The notes below the pieces were generated by a model that saw nothing but the letters and a program-made list of their open reading frames with translations, was not told where the DNA came from and searched no databases. Shown here piece after piece: positions 8,544-16,131 of a DNA stretch of 52,559 nt. The first letter of the stretch is position 1; every line of letters begins with the position of its first letter. The stretch comes from Candidatus Poribacteria bacterium (GTDB taxonomy: Bacteria; Poribacteria; DTPJ01; WJIO01): the NCBI GenBank assembly GCA_014730235.1, contig WJIO01000219.1, forward strand, positions 1-52,559, given 5' to 3'. The position numbers and the translations under genes are program-made.

Positions 8544-8675
8544 AATATAAACAGTTAATCCAAGGGGGTGATAAGTTATAGCTCAGAGCGAATAAATATA
8601 ATTGAAACTTAAACTTTATTGTAACTAACAAAACGCTTAAAAACTAATCTAAAAAACAATTACGGAGGGAACAGA

Positions 8676-9440
8676 ATGAAAATTAAAACTACTTTTGTAA
8701 CCTCACTTTTTATTATTGCGTTGTGTTCCTGGGCTTTTGCCGCAATGCCCACAGACCTGGTATTGTATTATTCTTTTGACAGCGGAACTGTCTCAGATGA
8801 AGAAGTTACAGACCAGACTCAATACGGCAATAACGGAATCCTGGTGGGTGATCCAGTTACAGATGCAGGATATCGAGGGGATGCCCTGGATTTCACTACA
8901 GATGCTGTAGAAATTGTTTCATCCGAAAGTCTTGCTGAGACTATGGGTTCAATTACGATGGAGGCATGGATTTACCCGCGAACCATTGGAACTGCGGAAA
9001 TTATAAGCAAATGGGATAATGCCATGAATGGTATTATCCATTTTGAGCTTAGAGATGGTGGAAATATGCGCTTCTGTATGCGAAATGAAGCTGATGGTAA
9101 GGTTGCAGATTTTACCACTGCCAGCGGGGGGATCGAAGCTGAAACATGGACTCATGTTGCTGAAGTATTTGATGGAGAAAACGCCACAGTATACTTCAAT
9201 GGAGAAGAAGTAGGAAATGCTGCTGGTGTAGGGGAAATGAGACAAAATGATGATTGTAAATTCTGGATAGGTTCCATGTATGCCACTGATCGATGGTTCA
9301 ATGGTCTAATTGATGAAGTGTGTATATGGAAAAAAGCCCTGACACCTGAAGAAATTCAGCAGTCAATTGACGGTACCCTTATAAGCGCAGCCGTTTCAAA
9401 AGAGGGTAAACTAGCCGTAACATGGGGGGAGTTAAAATAA
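8676..9440 (+). CDS. Secreted LamG-domain protein with C-terminal W tail
   Basis: The 254-residue protein has a signal peptide (cleavage near AFA-AMP) and one LamG/concanavalin-like jelly-roll domain from about residue 30 to 225. Typical pieces are VLYYSFDSG, GNNGILVGDP, TMEAWIYPRT, WTHVAEVFDGENATVYFNGE, FWIGSMYATDRWFNGLIDEVCIWKKALTPEEI. LamG domains usually bind carbohydrate or protein ligands outside the cell. The last residues, GKLAVTWGELK, resemble the tails of four other secreted proteins in this window. An excellent GGAGGG precedes the start. The gene is monocistronic with a strong terminator behind it. Confidence 0.85.
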   Translation: MKIKTTFVTSLFIIALCSWAFAAMPTDLVLYYSFDSGTVSDEEVTDQTQYGNNGILVGDPVTDAGYRGDALDFTTDAVEIVSSESLAETMGSITMEAWIYPRTIGTAEIISKWDNAMNGIIHFELRDGGNMRFCMRNEADGKVADFTTASGGIEAETWTHVAEVFDGENATVYFNGEEVGNAAGVGEMRQNDDCKFWIGSMYATDRWFNGLIDEVCIWKKALTPEEIQQSIDGTLISAAVSKEGKLAVTWGELK

Positions 9441-9475
9441 GTAAGATAACGTAAAAGATTTTGAATTAATTATTT

Positions 9476-9516
9476 AATCCCAATACCCTGGAGCCAGGGT
9501 ATTGGGATTATTTTTT
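9476..9516 (+). terminator. Rho-independent terminator after the LamG gene
   Basis: A 16-bp inverted repeat (AATCCCAATACCCTGG / CCAGGGTATTGGGATT) with a very short loop is followed by ATTTTTT. It lies 35 nt after the stop codon of the LamG-domain gene. Confidence 0.9.
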
Positions 9517-9556
9517 GAAGCAACTAACTAAAGAGTATATCATTTTCCATACTTGA

Positions 9557-9745
9557 TTCCACAATAATTCTTGGAAGGTGGAAGAAGTATATCTGTATGA
9601 GTATGGCAACAGGCGGGAAGCATGTGAACGTATATCCCATTTCATAGGTGACGTATACAACCAGAAACGTCTTCATTCATCCCTGGGATATATGTCCCCT
9701 GATGAGTTTGAGAAGCAGATGTTAGAATCAACAACACTGGCTTAA
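9557..9745 (+). pseudogene. C-terminal remnant of an IS3-family transposase
   Basis: This frame is absent from the ORF track because it has no start. It encodes WKVEEVYLYEYGNRREA, then GDVYNQKRLHSSLGYMSPDEFEK and ends with TAA at 9743-9745. The YN-x-KRLHSSLGYMSPDEFE stretch is the classical end of IS3-family OrfB integrases. An in-frame TGA stands just before, and the DDE core is missing. It ends one base from the yihY stop codon. Element ends were not found. Confidence 0.88.
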
Positions 9746-9746
9746 T

Positions 9747-10715
9747 TCAGTTTCCGTTATTGGGGGTGCAGTCCGTTTCTATAGATTTATCGTCTGAATC
9801 ATCCTCACTGAAAAACACAACCTGAAATTTCTCTCCAAGTTCAGCCCCCAAAAGCAGCGTATTCATAGCCAGATACAACCATGACATAAAAACAATAACG
9901 CTTGTCAGAGGGCCGTATACGTTGCTATACATATCGAATTTGACTATAATAAAGCTAAAAACAGATTTCAATATCTGGATAAGCACTGCGGAGAAAGCTG
10001 CTCCAATGAGGGCTGATTTTAACGAGACTCGAGTCCTTGGTATGAGAACATAGATCAGGAATATCATGATAACCCATATGCTAATAGGGGCTATAAGGCT
10101 GACAACAAACCATAGCAATTGAAATTGGCTTAACTCTACACCGAAAATTGACACATTCCAGTCGCTGGCAGCCGCTACCAGAGAATCCAACAGAAAAGAA
10201 GCCCAGAACAATATGCCAGAGACCGCGAAGACGATAAATGCTATAACCTTACCCCAGACAAAACTCCCAATACGGCCCCAGAAGGCCCCGCCAAACTTAC
10301 CCAGAGTAAAACGTCTTTTCGTATCCTCTATGTTCCAGACTTTATTAAGGACGCCCTGAAGTGTATTAAAAACCTTCATCCCAGACCATAATAAACCCAG
10401 AACGCTCAATCCGTTAAACAATGCTCGCGGAGGTTCAGAGATAACTGAATTTATCCGATCCAGCACCTTTGACGCCGATTGCGGAAAGTTGTCAGATAGA
10501 AGCTTACGCACAAATTCCTGGGCAGCTTCAGATGAGCCAAGAATATATCCAAGGGTGGAAATGGCCAGAAGCGTCAGAGGTATCAAGGAGAGCATAGCAA
10601 AGAAAGATATACCTGCGGCTCTGATAGGGCATTCATCCTTATCAAAATCCTTCAGAGTATTTATAAATACATTCTTTAGTTTATGGGAAAGCTTCCCTTC
10701 CATAGGCTGATACAC
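9747..10715 (-). CDS. YihY/BrkB-family inner membrane protein
   Basis: The protein has about six membrane helices and the family landmarks CPIRAAGISFFAMLSLIPLTLL near the N-terminus, WSGMKVFNTLQGVLNKVWNIEDTKR in the middle and YGPLTSVIVFMSWLYLAMNTLLLGAELG near the C-terminus. The 322-residue length is normal. The family was once wrongly called ribonuclease BN; its transport function is still unsettled. The start is uncertain: GTG at 10715 has AGGG immediately adjacent, whereas ATG at 10703 has AGGGG at 11 nt; either gives the same domain. The last codons abut an IS3 remnant. Confidence 0.88.
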   Translation of the reverse strand: MYQPMEGKLSHKLKNVFINTLKDFDKDECPIRAAGISFFAMLSLIPLTLLAISTLGYILGSSEAAQEFVRKLLSDNFPQSASKVLDRINSVISEPPRALFNGLSVLGLLWSGMKVFNTLQGVLNKVWNIEDTKRRFTLGKFGGAFWGRIGSFVWGKVIAFIVFAVSGILFWASFLLDSLVAAASDWNVSIFGVELSQFQLLWFVVSLIAPISIWVIMIFLIYVLIPRTRVSLKSALIGAAFSAVLIQILKSVFSFIIVKFDMYSNVYGPLTSVIVFMSWLYLAMNTLLLGAELGEKFQVVFFSEDDSDDKSIETDCTPNNGN

Positions 10716-10879
10716 CCCTGATTGTAACTCTTAACCGATAGCAAAATTTAATGGGAATGTCACTTACTTTTAGATGATAACTAAGCATAAGTAAAGCGTT
10801 TTATGGAGTTGTATATAGGAGCATATTCCACGTCCTGCTCATCTTTGGTATAGATAGGGAACTGGAAATAGTTATTTAA

Positions 10880-11500
10880 CTATAACTTCAATTTTGCCCA
10901 CGTTGTATGAAGCTTATCAAAGTAGTCAACTGCCTGGGTTGGATTGCCATAAAAGAAAGTGCAACCAATATCCACCTTATTTGGCGTAGCATCAAAATTA
11001 GTGGGATATTGTCCTGTTGGCCCCCAGGGTACACCGTTAATAGATGCAACATCAGTTATGTCTTCGCCCGGAGTTACCATGTAAACAGTAGCCCAGTTAT
11101 CTCCACCGGCAAACTCTTCACACATGATACGATATGTCTTTCCAGCTTCCAGTTTCAGAGGGTTTTCCAGCATTTCATAGACATAAATGCCGTTTTCTAC
11201 TTCAAAAGTGGGAGAATCGGGACCGACTACCGCCTCTGCAATTACCTCCTGGGTTTCTGTGCTCCAGACTGTAACTGTGTGTTCCTGCTCAAAAGTTGTG
11301 GTTACAGGTCTACCCAGAGCCAAGGCGAAGGTTTCATCATTCATGGTAACTTCAATCCCTGTAAGGCCACTGTAATTGTTTCTGGATGGGTTAGCCACAG
11401 TCTGAAAGAAGTTTTCCATATCTTCTTCTGCGCCGTAGATAAAGCCAGTAGATATGCTAATTATAAAGATGCAAATAGTTAGAATTAATAAATATCTCAT
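10880..11500 (-). CDS. Small secreted protein with C-terminal W tail
   Basis: I do not recognise a named family. The 206 residues begin with a clear signal peptide (MRYLLILTICIFIISISTGF, cleavage near IYGAEED). The body is predicted to be beta-rich, with EQEHTVTVWSTETQEVIAEA and NPLKLEAGKTYRIMCEE resembling the DUF4082-type or galactose-binding-like folds used in surface proteins; this is only a resemblance. The tail FDKLHTTWAKLKL matches the T-x-W-[GAS] tail of other secreted proteins here. It is transcribed alone, with a repeat upstream. Confidence 0.7.
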   Translation of the reverse strand: MRYLLILTICIFIISISTGFIYGAEEDMENFFQTVANPSRNNYSGLTGIEVTMNDETFALALGRPVTTTFEQEHTVTVWSTETQEVIAEAVVGPDSPTFEVENGIYVYEMLENPLKLEAGKTYRIMCEEFAGGDNWATVYMVTPGEDITDVASINGVPWGPTGQYPTNFDATPNKVDIGCTFFYGNPTQAVDYFDKLHTTWAKLKL

Positions 11501-11540
11501 GTTTTTAATCCTTTAATTCAATGTATAATTAAGATTTTTG

Positions 11541-11660
11541 TCTCTTCCGGGTTCAGTGTGGTTATAATTGAAAAATCTCTCAACTTGTCATTCCTGCTTT
11601 CGCAGGAATGACGGCATAAAGAAGTTTCTTATCTTTAACACACTAACCCCGAAAGAACCA
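11541..11660. repeat. MITE-like palindromic repeat (family A)
   Basis: The left end is CTTCCGGGTTCAGTGTGGTTATAATTG and the right end CTTATCTTTAACACACTAACCCCGAAAG; the ends are imperfect inverted copies. The centre is TTGTCATTCCTGCTTTCGCAGGAATGAC. It lies upstream of the secreted protein at 10880-11500. Confidence 0.8.
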
Positions 11661-11750
11661 GATCTTTCGACCTTTGTTGCCTATTTCATAAAATCAAGAT
11701 AATGCATTTTACAAAACTTCCTATTTTAAGTCAACATAAAAACCATAAAT

Positions 11751-11913
11751 CCAAGCATAAATTTTACATCCTTGTGGTATTGCGAAGAACGGAGTAACAA
11801 ATAAAGTTTTTAGTCTGTATCAGAATTTTTGGCTCATCCAGTTTGGGTGTGGAAGTATAAAAAATATTGTCCAATTAAGAAAAAGTTTTCACGGACATAA
11901 ATTTTATGCTTGG
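11751..11913. repeat. Inverted repeat pair, possible further MITE relic
   Basis: CCAAGCATAAA at 11751-11761 and TTTATGCTTGG at 11903-11913 are perfect inverted copies, with partly matching flanks (ACCATAAAT and ACCATAAATT beside each arm). Between them are ATCCAGTTTGGGTGTGG-like pieces that weakly resemble family A ends. No open frame exists. The remainder of 11501-12101 holds the family A repeat and the promoter described below. Confidence 0.45.
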
Positions 11914-11977
11914 ACCATAAATTATTAATTCCGGCAAAATGTTATTATGAATTAACTATATCAATTAAAAATTAATC

Positions 11978-12006
11978 TTGACTTAATCATTTACCTTTGG
12001 TATAAT
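11978..12006 (+). promoter_or_regulatory. Sigma-70 promoter of the glutamate-synthase-like gene
   Basis: TTGACT (11978-11983), a 17-nt spacer and the perfect TATAAT (12001-12006) form the best promoter in the window. The expected transcript start is near 12012-12014, at the first base of the dyad described in the next entry. The leader to the ATG at 12102 would be about 90 nt. Confidence 0.8.
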
Positions 12007-12011
12007 CGCAG

Positions 12012-12042
12012 GCATAGGAAATAAGTTTCCTATTTCCTATGC
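12012..12042. promoter_or_regulatory. Candidate NrpR operator and dyad at the start point
   Basis: GGAA-ATAAGT-TTCC (12017-12030) has the GGAA-N6-TTCC form known for NrpR operators in methanogens. It begins 10 bases after the -10 box, where a bound repressor would block the start. It lies within a larger perfect 12-bp inverted repeat, GCATAGGAAATA / TATTTCCTATGC, with a 7-nt loop, which could also form a 5-prime mRNA stem. An NrpR-like gene lies 1.8 kb downstream. Operator identity is inferred from the form of the site, its position and this neighbour. Confidence 0.6.
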
Positions 12043-12101
12043 TTTAATATTTAAACTAGTCAATATTTATTACGCTGGCCGATTTGCCTTAGGAGGAACT
12101 G

Positions 12102-13673
12102 ATGAGTCTAGGTAAAGTTAATGCAACCGCTGTAACAGGCACAAGAAATCGAATCGGCGATGTGGCCCCATATTCGGGTATATGTGCATCGTGTTTGGAT
12201 GGATGTCCGGGATTTTGCGAAGTTGCAAAATCAGGTTTAAGAGGTCGTGAAATTCTGTATCCCCAGCCTTTTGGTAAGGTAACAGCCGGAGCGCAGAAGG
12301 ATTACCCGGTTGATTACTCACACTTAAATATAATGGGAACTTGCGTTGGTGCTATCGGTACAGATGCAGATCCGGACAAAGCGATTTTCAGCGCTGTCAA
12401 CGTTGAAAGCAAGATCGGTTATAAAAATAAACTGAAGCTGAAAGCTCCTATATTTACCGGGGCCTTAGGTTCGACTGAAATAGCCAGGGTAAACTGGGAA
12501 CATCTGGCAGCCGGTGCAGCCATATCAGGAATTCTACTGGTTGTTGGCGAAAACGTTACGGGTATGGATCCTGAATCTAAGATCGTTGATGGTCAGGCTG
12601 TTGAATCTCCTGAACTGAAACGCCGTATAGATATTTACAAAAAATGGGCAGATGAGGACTACGGCGCAATTCTTGTCCAGCATAACGTAGAAGACGGAAG
12701 ACTTGGCGCTCCTAAGCTGGCTATTGATCTGGGGGCTGATGGTATCGAAATCAAATGGGGACAGGGCGCAAAGGACATTGGTGGAGAAGTTAAGCTTCCC
12801 TCACTGGAAAGAGCAAAACAGCTTAAGTCCAGAGGATACATAGTATTCCCGGATCCTGACGATCCTGTTGTCGAAGCAGCCTTTAAAGCCGGTGATTTCA
12901 GCGAATTTGAACGCCATTCCAGACTGGGTATGGTAGAAGAAGATGAATTCTGTAAAGAAGTACAAGAATTGAGAAAATCCGGTGCTAAATATGTCACTCT
13001 GAAAACAGGTGCGTATAGGGCTGTTGACCTGGCAAGAGCGCTGAAATATGCTTCTGAAGCCAAGATTGACCTTTTGACTATTGACGGTGCTGGCGGTGGA
13101 ACAGGTATGAGTCCCTGGAGAATGATGAATGAATGGGGTATTCCCACCATATATATCCAGGCCCTTACATATCAGTATATCAAACGCCTGGAAGCTAAAG
13201 GTGCTTTTGTTCCGAATATCGGCATCGCTGGTGGATTCTCCCTGGAAGACCACGTATTCAAAGCCATCGCTATGGGTGCTCCATACGTTAAAGGTGTATG
13301 TATGGGTAGAGCAACAATGATCCCGGCTATGGTAGGTAAAAACGTGGGTCTCTGGATGGAAGAGGGCAAACTGCCCAAGATTATTTCCGAATATGGAGAC
13401 TCTGTAGAACAGATATTCGAAGCCGCTGCGGAACTCAAAGACAAATACGGCAGTAACTTTGATGACCTGCCTCTGGGTGCTGTGGCCATGTATGGATACT
13501 GCGACAGAGTTGCCACTGGTCTTCAACAGTTAATGGCCGGTGCAAGGAAATTCTCTCTGGAACATATAACAAGAAATGATCTGGTATCTTTGACCAAAGA
13601 AGCCGCTGAAATTACAGGAATACCTTATGTAATGGACTGCGATAAGGAAGAAGTGGATAAGATTCTTGGTTAA
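12102..13673 (+). CDS. FMN-binding glutamate-synthase-like protein (GltB2-type)
   Basis: The 523 residues match the FMN/Fe-S synthase domain of glutamate synthase as a stand-alone protein. An N-terminal cysteine cluster (C28-x2-C31-x3-C35-x3-C39) may bind an Fe-S centre. The barrel shows GALGSTEIARVNWEHLAAGA, DLGADGIEIKWGQGAKD, IDGAGGGTGMSPW near residue 328 (family form is usually IDGHDGGTG) and GIAGGFSLEDHVFKAIAMGAPYVKGVCMGR. No glutaminase domain is encoded, so ammonia or another donor would be needed; the true substrate is unknown. AGGAGG precedes the ATG. It has its own strong promoter and is followed by a palindrome and an NrpR-type gene, suggesting nitrogen control. Confidence 0.85.
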   Translation: MSLGKVNATAVTGTRNRIGDVAPYSGICASCLDGCPGFCEVAKSGLRGREILYPQPFGKVTAGAQKDYPVDYSHLNIMGTCVGAIGTDADPDKAIFSAVNVESKIGYKNKLKLKAPIFTGALGSTEIARVNWEHLAAGAAISGILLVVGENVTGMDPESKIVDGQAVESPELKRRIDIYKKWADEDYGAILVQHNVEDGRLGAPKLAIDLGADGIEIKWGQGAKDIGGEVKLPSLERAKQLKSRGYIVFPDPDDPVVEAAFKAGDFSEFERHSRLGMVEEDEFCKEVQELRKSGAKYVTLKTGAYRAVDLARALKYASEAKIDLLTIDGAGGGTGMSPWRMMNEWGIPTIYIQALTYQYIKRLEAKGAFVPNIGIAGGFSLEDHVFKAIAMGAPYVKGVCMGRATMIPAMVGKNVGLWMEEGKLPKIISEYGDSVEQIFEAAAELKDKYGSNFDDLPLGAVAMYGYCDRVATGLQQLMAGARKFSLEHITRNDLVSLTKEAAEITGIPYVMDCDKEEVDKILG

Positions 13674-13692
13674 TCTATCTGATTTTTTCGAT

Positions 13693-13728
13693 ATTGACGG
13701 AGAATATAAATTTATATTCTCCGTCAAT
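13693..13728. terminator. Perfect 36-bp palindrome, likely terminator
   Basis: ATTGACGGAGAATATAAA is followed at once by its exact reverse complement, giving an 18-bp stem. It begins 20 nt after the stop of the glutamate-synthase-like gene, and a T-run (CTTTTT) comes 8 nt after it, weaker than in a classical terminator. Because an NrpR-type gene starts about 100 nt later, it could instead be a regulatory dyad. The ORF track start at 13694 falls in this palindrome and is unlikely to be the real start. Confidence 0.6.
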
Positions 13729-13828
13729 AATGCGACTTTTTCAGTTAGCAAACTTTTTGATAGAGCGAAGGGTCTATTACCTAAATGAAAAACTCGTATC
13801 AATAATTTTGATTTACAGGGGGAAAGAC

Positions 13829-14815
13829 TTGGATAAAGATGTGGAAAGAAAGCTTATTGCTATACTGAATATTCTCAATGAATCCCAGGAACCTCTGGGC
13901 GCGCGGGTTATATCCAGGATGCTGGAGGAGGACGGAATACATTTAACTGAACGGGCTGTTCGATTTCACTTACAACTTATGGATGAAAAAGGCTTAACTC
14001 ATACAGTGGGAAAAAAAGGAAGAGCTGGAAGAGTCATCACCGATAAAGGCAGAGAAGAACTGGCCAATGCCCTGGTTTCTGATAAAGTCGGCATGGTAGC
14101 AAGCCGTATTGATGAGCTTTCATATCGCACCACATTTGATCTGGAAAGTCAAAAAGGTGATGTCATATTAAATATCTCCCTGATCCACAAGGATGAATTT
14201 GAAAAGGCAATAAATATTGTAAAGGAAGTTTCTGAAGCTAACCTTTGTGTTAGCAAATCCATTTTAATCGCAGAAGAGGGCGAAGATATTGATAATATGA
14301 TAGTGCCGGAAGATTTCATCGCTCTGGGAACAGTCTGCGCCGTTACTATAAACGGTGAACTCCTTCGCAATCGTATACCCGTTAAATCCACATTTGGCGG
14401 CATACTACAGATGGCAAAACACAAACCTCTCAGATTTACCGAGATAATCGAATACAGCGGCTCATCTCTGGATCCTGCTGAAATTTTTATAAAGAGCAGG
14501 ATGGCCAGCGTGCTGGAAGCAGCCCGAACCGGGGCAGGAAAAGTATTAGCTGGTTTTCGGGAAGTGCCTGCTGCCTGTTTACCCGGTGCTATGAAAATAT
14601 TAGAAAAACTCGCTGATATTGGTTTTTCCGGAACAGTGGTGATTGGAGAGCCAAATCAACCCACCCTTCAAATACCTGTAAGCAGCGGCTATGCCGGTCT
14701 TGTTATACTGGCAGGATTAAATCCCGTGGCTGCTGTAGAAGAAGCGGGTATAAAGACTCAGAATATGTCTATGTCCATGATGATGGATTTTCAGAAATTG
14801 AAGCCTTTGTTCTAA
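13829..14815 (+). CDS. NrpR-type transcriptional regulator (DUF128)
   Basis: Residues 1-75 form a winged helix (ERKLIAILNILNESQEPLGA, then LTERAVRFHLQLMDEKGL and KKGRAGR). The rest matches one NrpR regulatory domain (DUF128), with KSTFGGILQMAKHKPLRFTEIIEYSGSSLDP and a C-terminal GYAGLVILAGLNPVAAVEEAG. NrpR represses nitrogen-assimilation genes in methanogens and is released by 2-oxoglutarate; bacterial relatives are few. I chose TTG at 13829 because GGGGGA lies 7 nt upstream; the track start at 13694 lies in a palindrome. It is 13 nt from the next gene, so probably one operon. Ligand and targets are inferred. Confidence 0.82.
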   Translation: MDKDVERKLIAILNILNESQEPLGARVISRMLEEDGIHLTERAVRFHLQLMDEKGLTHTVGKKGRAGRVITDKGREELANALVSDKVGMVASRIDELSYRTTFDLESQKGDVILNISLIHKDEFEKAINIVKEVSEANLCVSKSILIAEEGEDIDNMIVPEDFIALGTVCAVTINGELLRNRIPVKSTFGGILQMAKHKPLRFTEIIEYSGSSLDPAEIFIKSRMASVLEAARTGAGKVLAGFREVPAACLPGAMKILEKLADIGFSGTVVIGEPNQPTLQIPVSSGYAGLVILAGLNPVAAVEEAGIKTQNMSMSMMMDFQKLKPLF

Positions 14816-14828
14816 AAGAGGTATAATA

Positions 14829-16130
14829 ATGAATAATTCAAAATGCTCAACGGGAATTGAATTTCTGGATAATCTTATAGGCGGAATTCAAATCGGTGAT
14901 AACCTGGTTTGGGAGACAGACGCCGGGGCATATGTGGATTTATTTGTGGATAAGTTCACATCCTATTCCCTTAATTCCGGCGGAAGACTTATATATGTCA
15001 GCTTCAACAAATCACCTGTGACCATAGCAAAGCGGCTGTCCCATTTACCCAGTCAAAAAAACATAACAATTCTTGATTGCTTTACCTCTGGTAAAGGTGA
15101 AAAAGATTCAGCATTTACTAGATTTTATGAAACTGATCATGATTCCGACACGCCAGAGGTTATATGGATTGAAAATCCCGGTAACGTAGGTAACTTTACC
15201 GGCATACTTAACAAATTAGAAGAGGAGAAGGGTGAAGGTACGGCCTATATATTTGACAGTATTACCGGCATGCAGTCCCTCTGGGGTGATGAAGCAAAAA
15301 CTTACAAGTTTTTTACCTACGCGTGTCCAAGACTTTATGAACTGAATACCATAGCCTACTGGATTTTAGAGCGCGGTGCCCATACTCCCAGTTTTAAAGC
15401 TAATCTGGAACATATAACCCAGATCGCCATGGAAGTATCCCAATCCGGGGGACAGTTGTTTCTGAAGATTAACAAGTCCGAGAAGCGTTATTCGCCCAAT
15501 ATGTTTAAACCACATAAATTTGAGGTTTGGGATGATGAAATAATATTCCGAGAAGCCGCAGAAAAAGAGGTGCTTGATCTTGGTGGTAAGGTAAAATCCC
15601 TTCGCACCAAAAGGGGGTTAACCCAGAGCGAGCTTGGTCAGAAAATGGGCGTAACTGCCAGCTATATTTCCCAGTTGGAAAGAAACCTTGTCAGTCCTTC
15701 CATTGATTCTCTTCTTCAGCTTATAAGCGAACTACATATTGATCCCTCCTATTTCTTTTCTTCAGTTCAATCCAGCACCCAGAAGACTGTATACAATAAA
15801 GGCATGTACCAGGAAATAAACTTATCCGGTATTAAAGAAAGTGAAGCAGAATTTCTGCTTTTAACAGGATCACCTAAAAATCGTCGTCTTCAATCCGTAA
15901 TGGTAACTATCCAACCGGGCACAGAAATCCCCCAGCATATCTTCGACCATAAAGGTGATGAGTATATATATGTAATAAAAGGTGAACTGGAATTTACCAA
16001 CGAAAACGGTGTTTACATACTCCGGGAAGGTGATTCAGCATATCTGGATTCCCTGGTTCCCACAGAATGGCGAAACATGGGTGAAGTACCAGCCCAGGCC
16101 CTGTGGGTGTTAAGCCCACCTGTATTATAA
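14829..16130 (+). CDS. Degenerate RecA/KaiC-like domain fused to XRE and cupin
   Basis: Three domains lie in one 433-residue frame. Residues 1-235 resemble KaiC/GvpD-type RecA folds (STGIEFLDNLIGGIQIGDNLV; Walker-B-like AYIFDS near 140). The P-loop GxxxxGKT is absent: the matching place reads ETDAGAYVDLF, so ATP hydrolysis is unlikely. Residues 253-305 are an XRE helix-turn-helix (LRTKRGLTQSELGQKMGVTA, SYISQLERNLVSPS). Residues 350-430 are a cupin (PGTEIPQHIFDHKGDEYIYV). XRE-cupin proteins are usually repressors sensing a small molecule. It is downstream of the NrpR-type gene and ends one base from the convergent UroD-like gene. Role is inferred as a regulator. Confidence 0.8.
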   Translation: MNNSKCSTGIEFLDNLIGGIQIGDNLVWETDAGAYVDLFVDKFTSYSLNSGGRLIYVSFNKSPVTIAKRLSHLPSQKNITILDCFTSGKGEKDSAFTRFYETDHDSDTPEVIWIENPGNVGNFTGILNKLEEEKGEGTAYIFDSITGMQSLWGDEAKTYKFFTYACPRLYELNTIAYWILERGAHTPSFKANLEHITQIAMEVSQSGGQLFLKINKSEKRYSPNMFKPHKFEVWDDEIIFREAAEKEVLDLGGKVKSLRTKRGLTQSELGQKMGVTASYISQLERNLVSPSIDSLLQLISELHIDPSYFFSSVQSSTQKTVYNKGMYQEINLSGIKESEAEFLLLTGSPKNRRLQSVMVTIQPGTEIPQHIFDHKGDEYIYVIKGELEFTNENGVYILREGDSAYLDSLVPTEWRNMGEVPAQALWVLSPPVL

Positions 16131-16131
16131 A

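Noticed and set aside
8550-8675. Possible riboswitch in the leader of the LamG gene.
   Set aside because: I found no consensus of a known riboswitch, only a short AT-rich leader with a tiny open frame.
13694-13828. N-terminal extension of the NrpR-type protein from the track start at 13694.
   Set aside because: The start lies in a perfect palindrome, lacks a ribosome binding site, and the extra residues do not look like the family.
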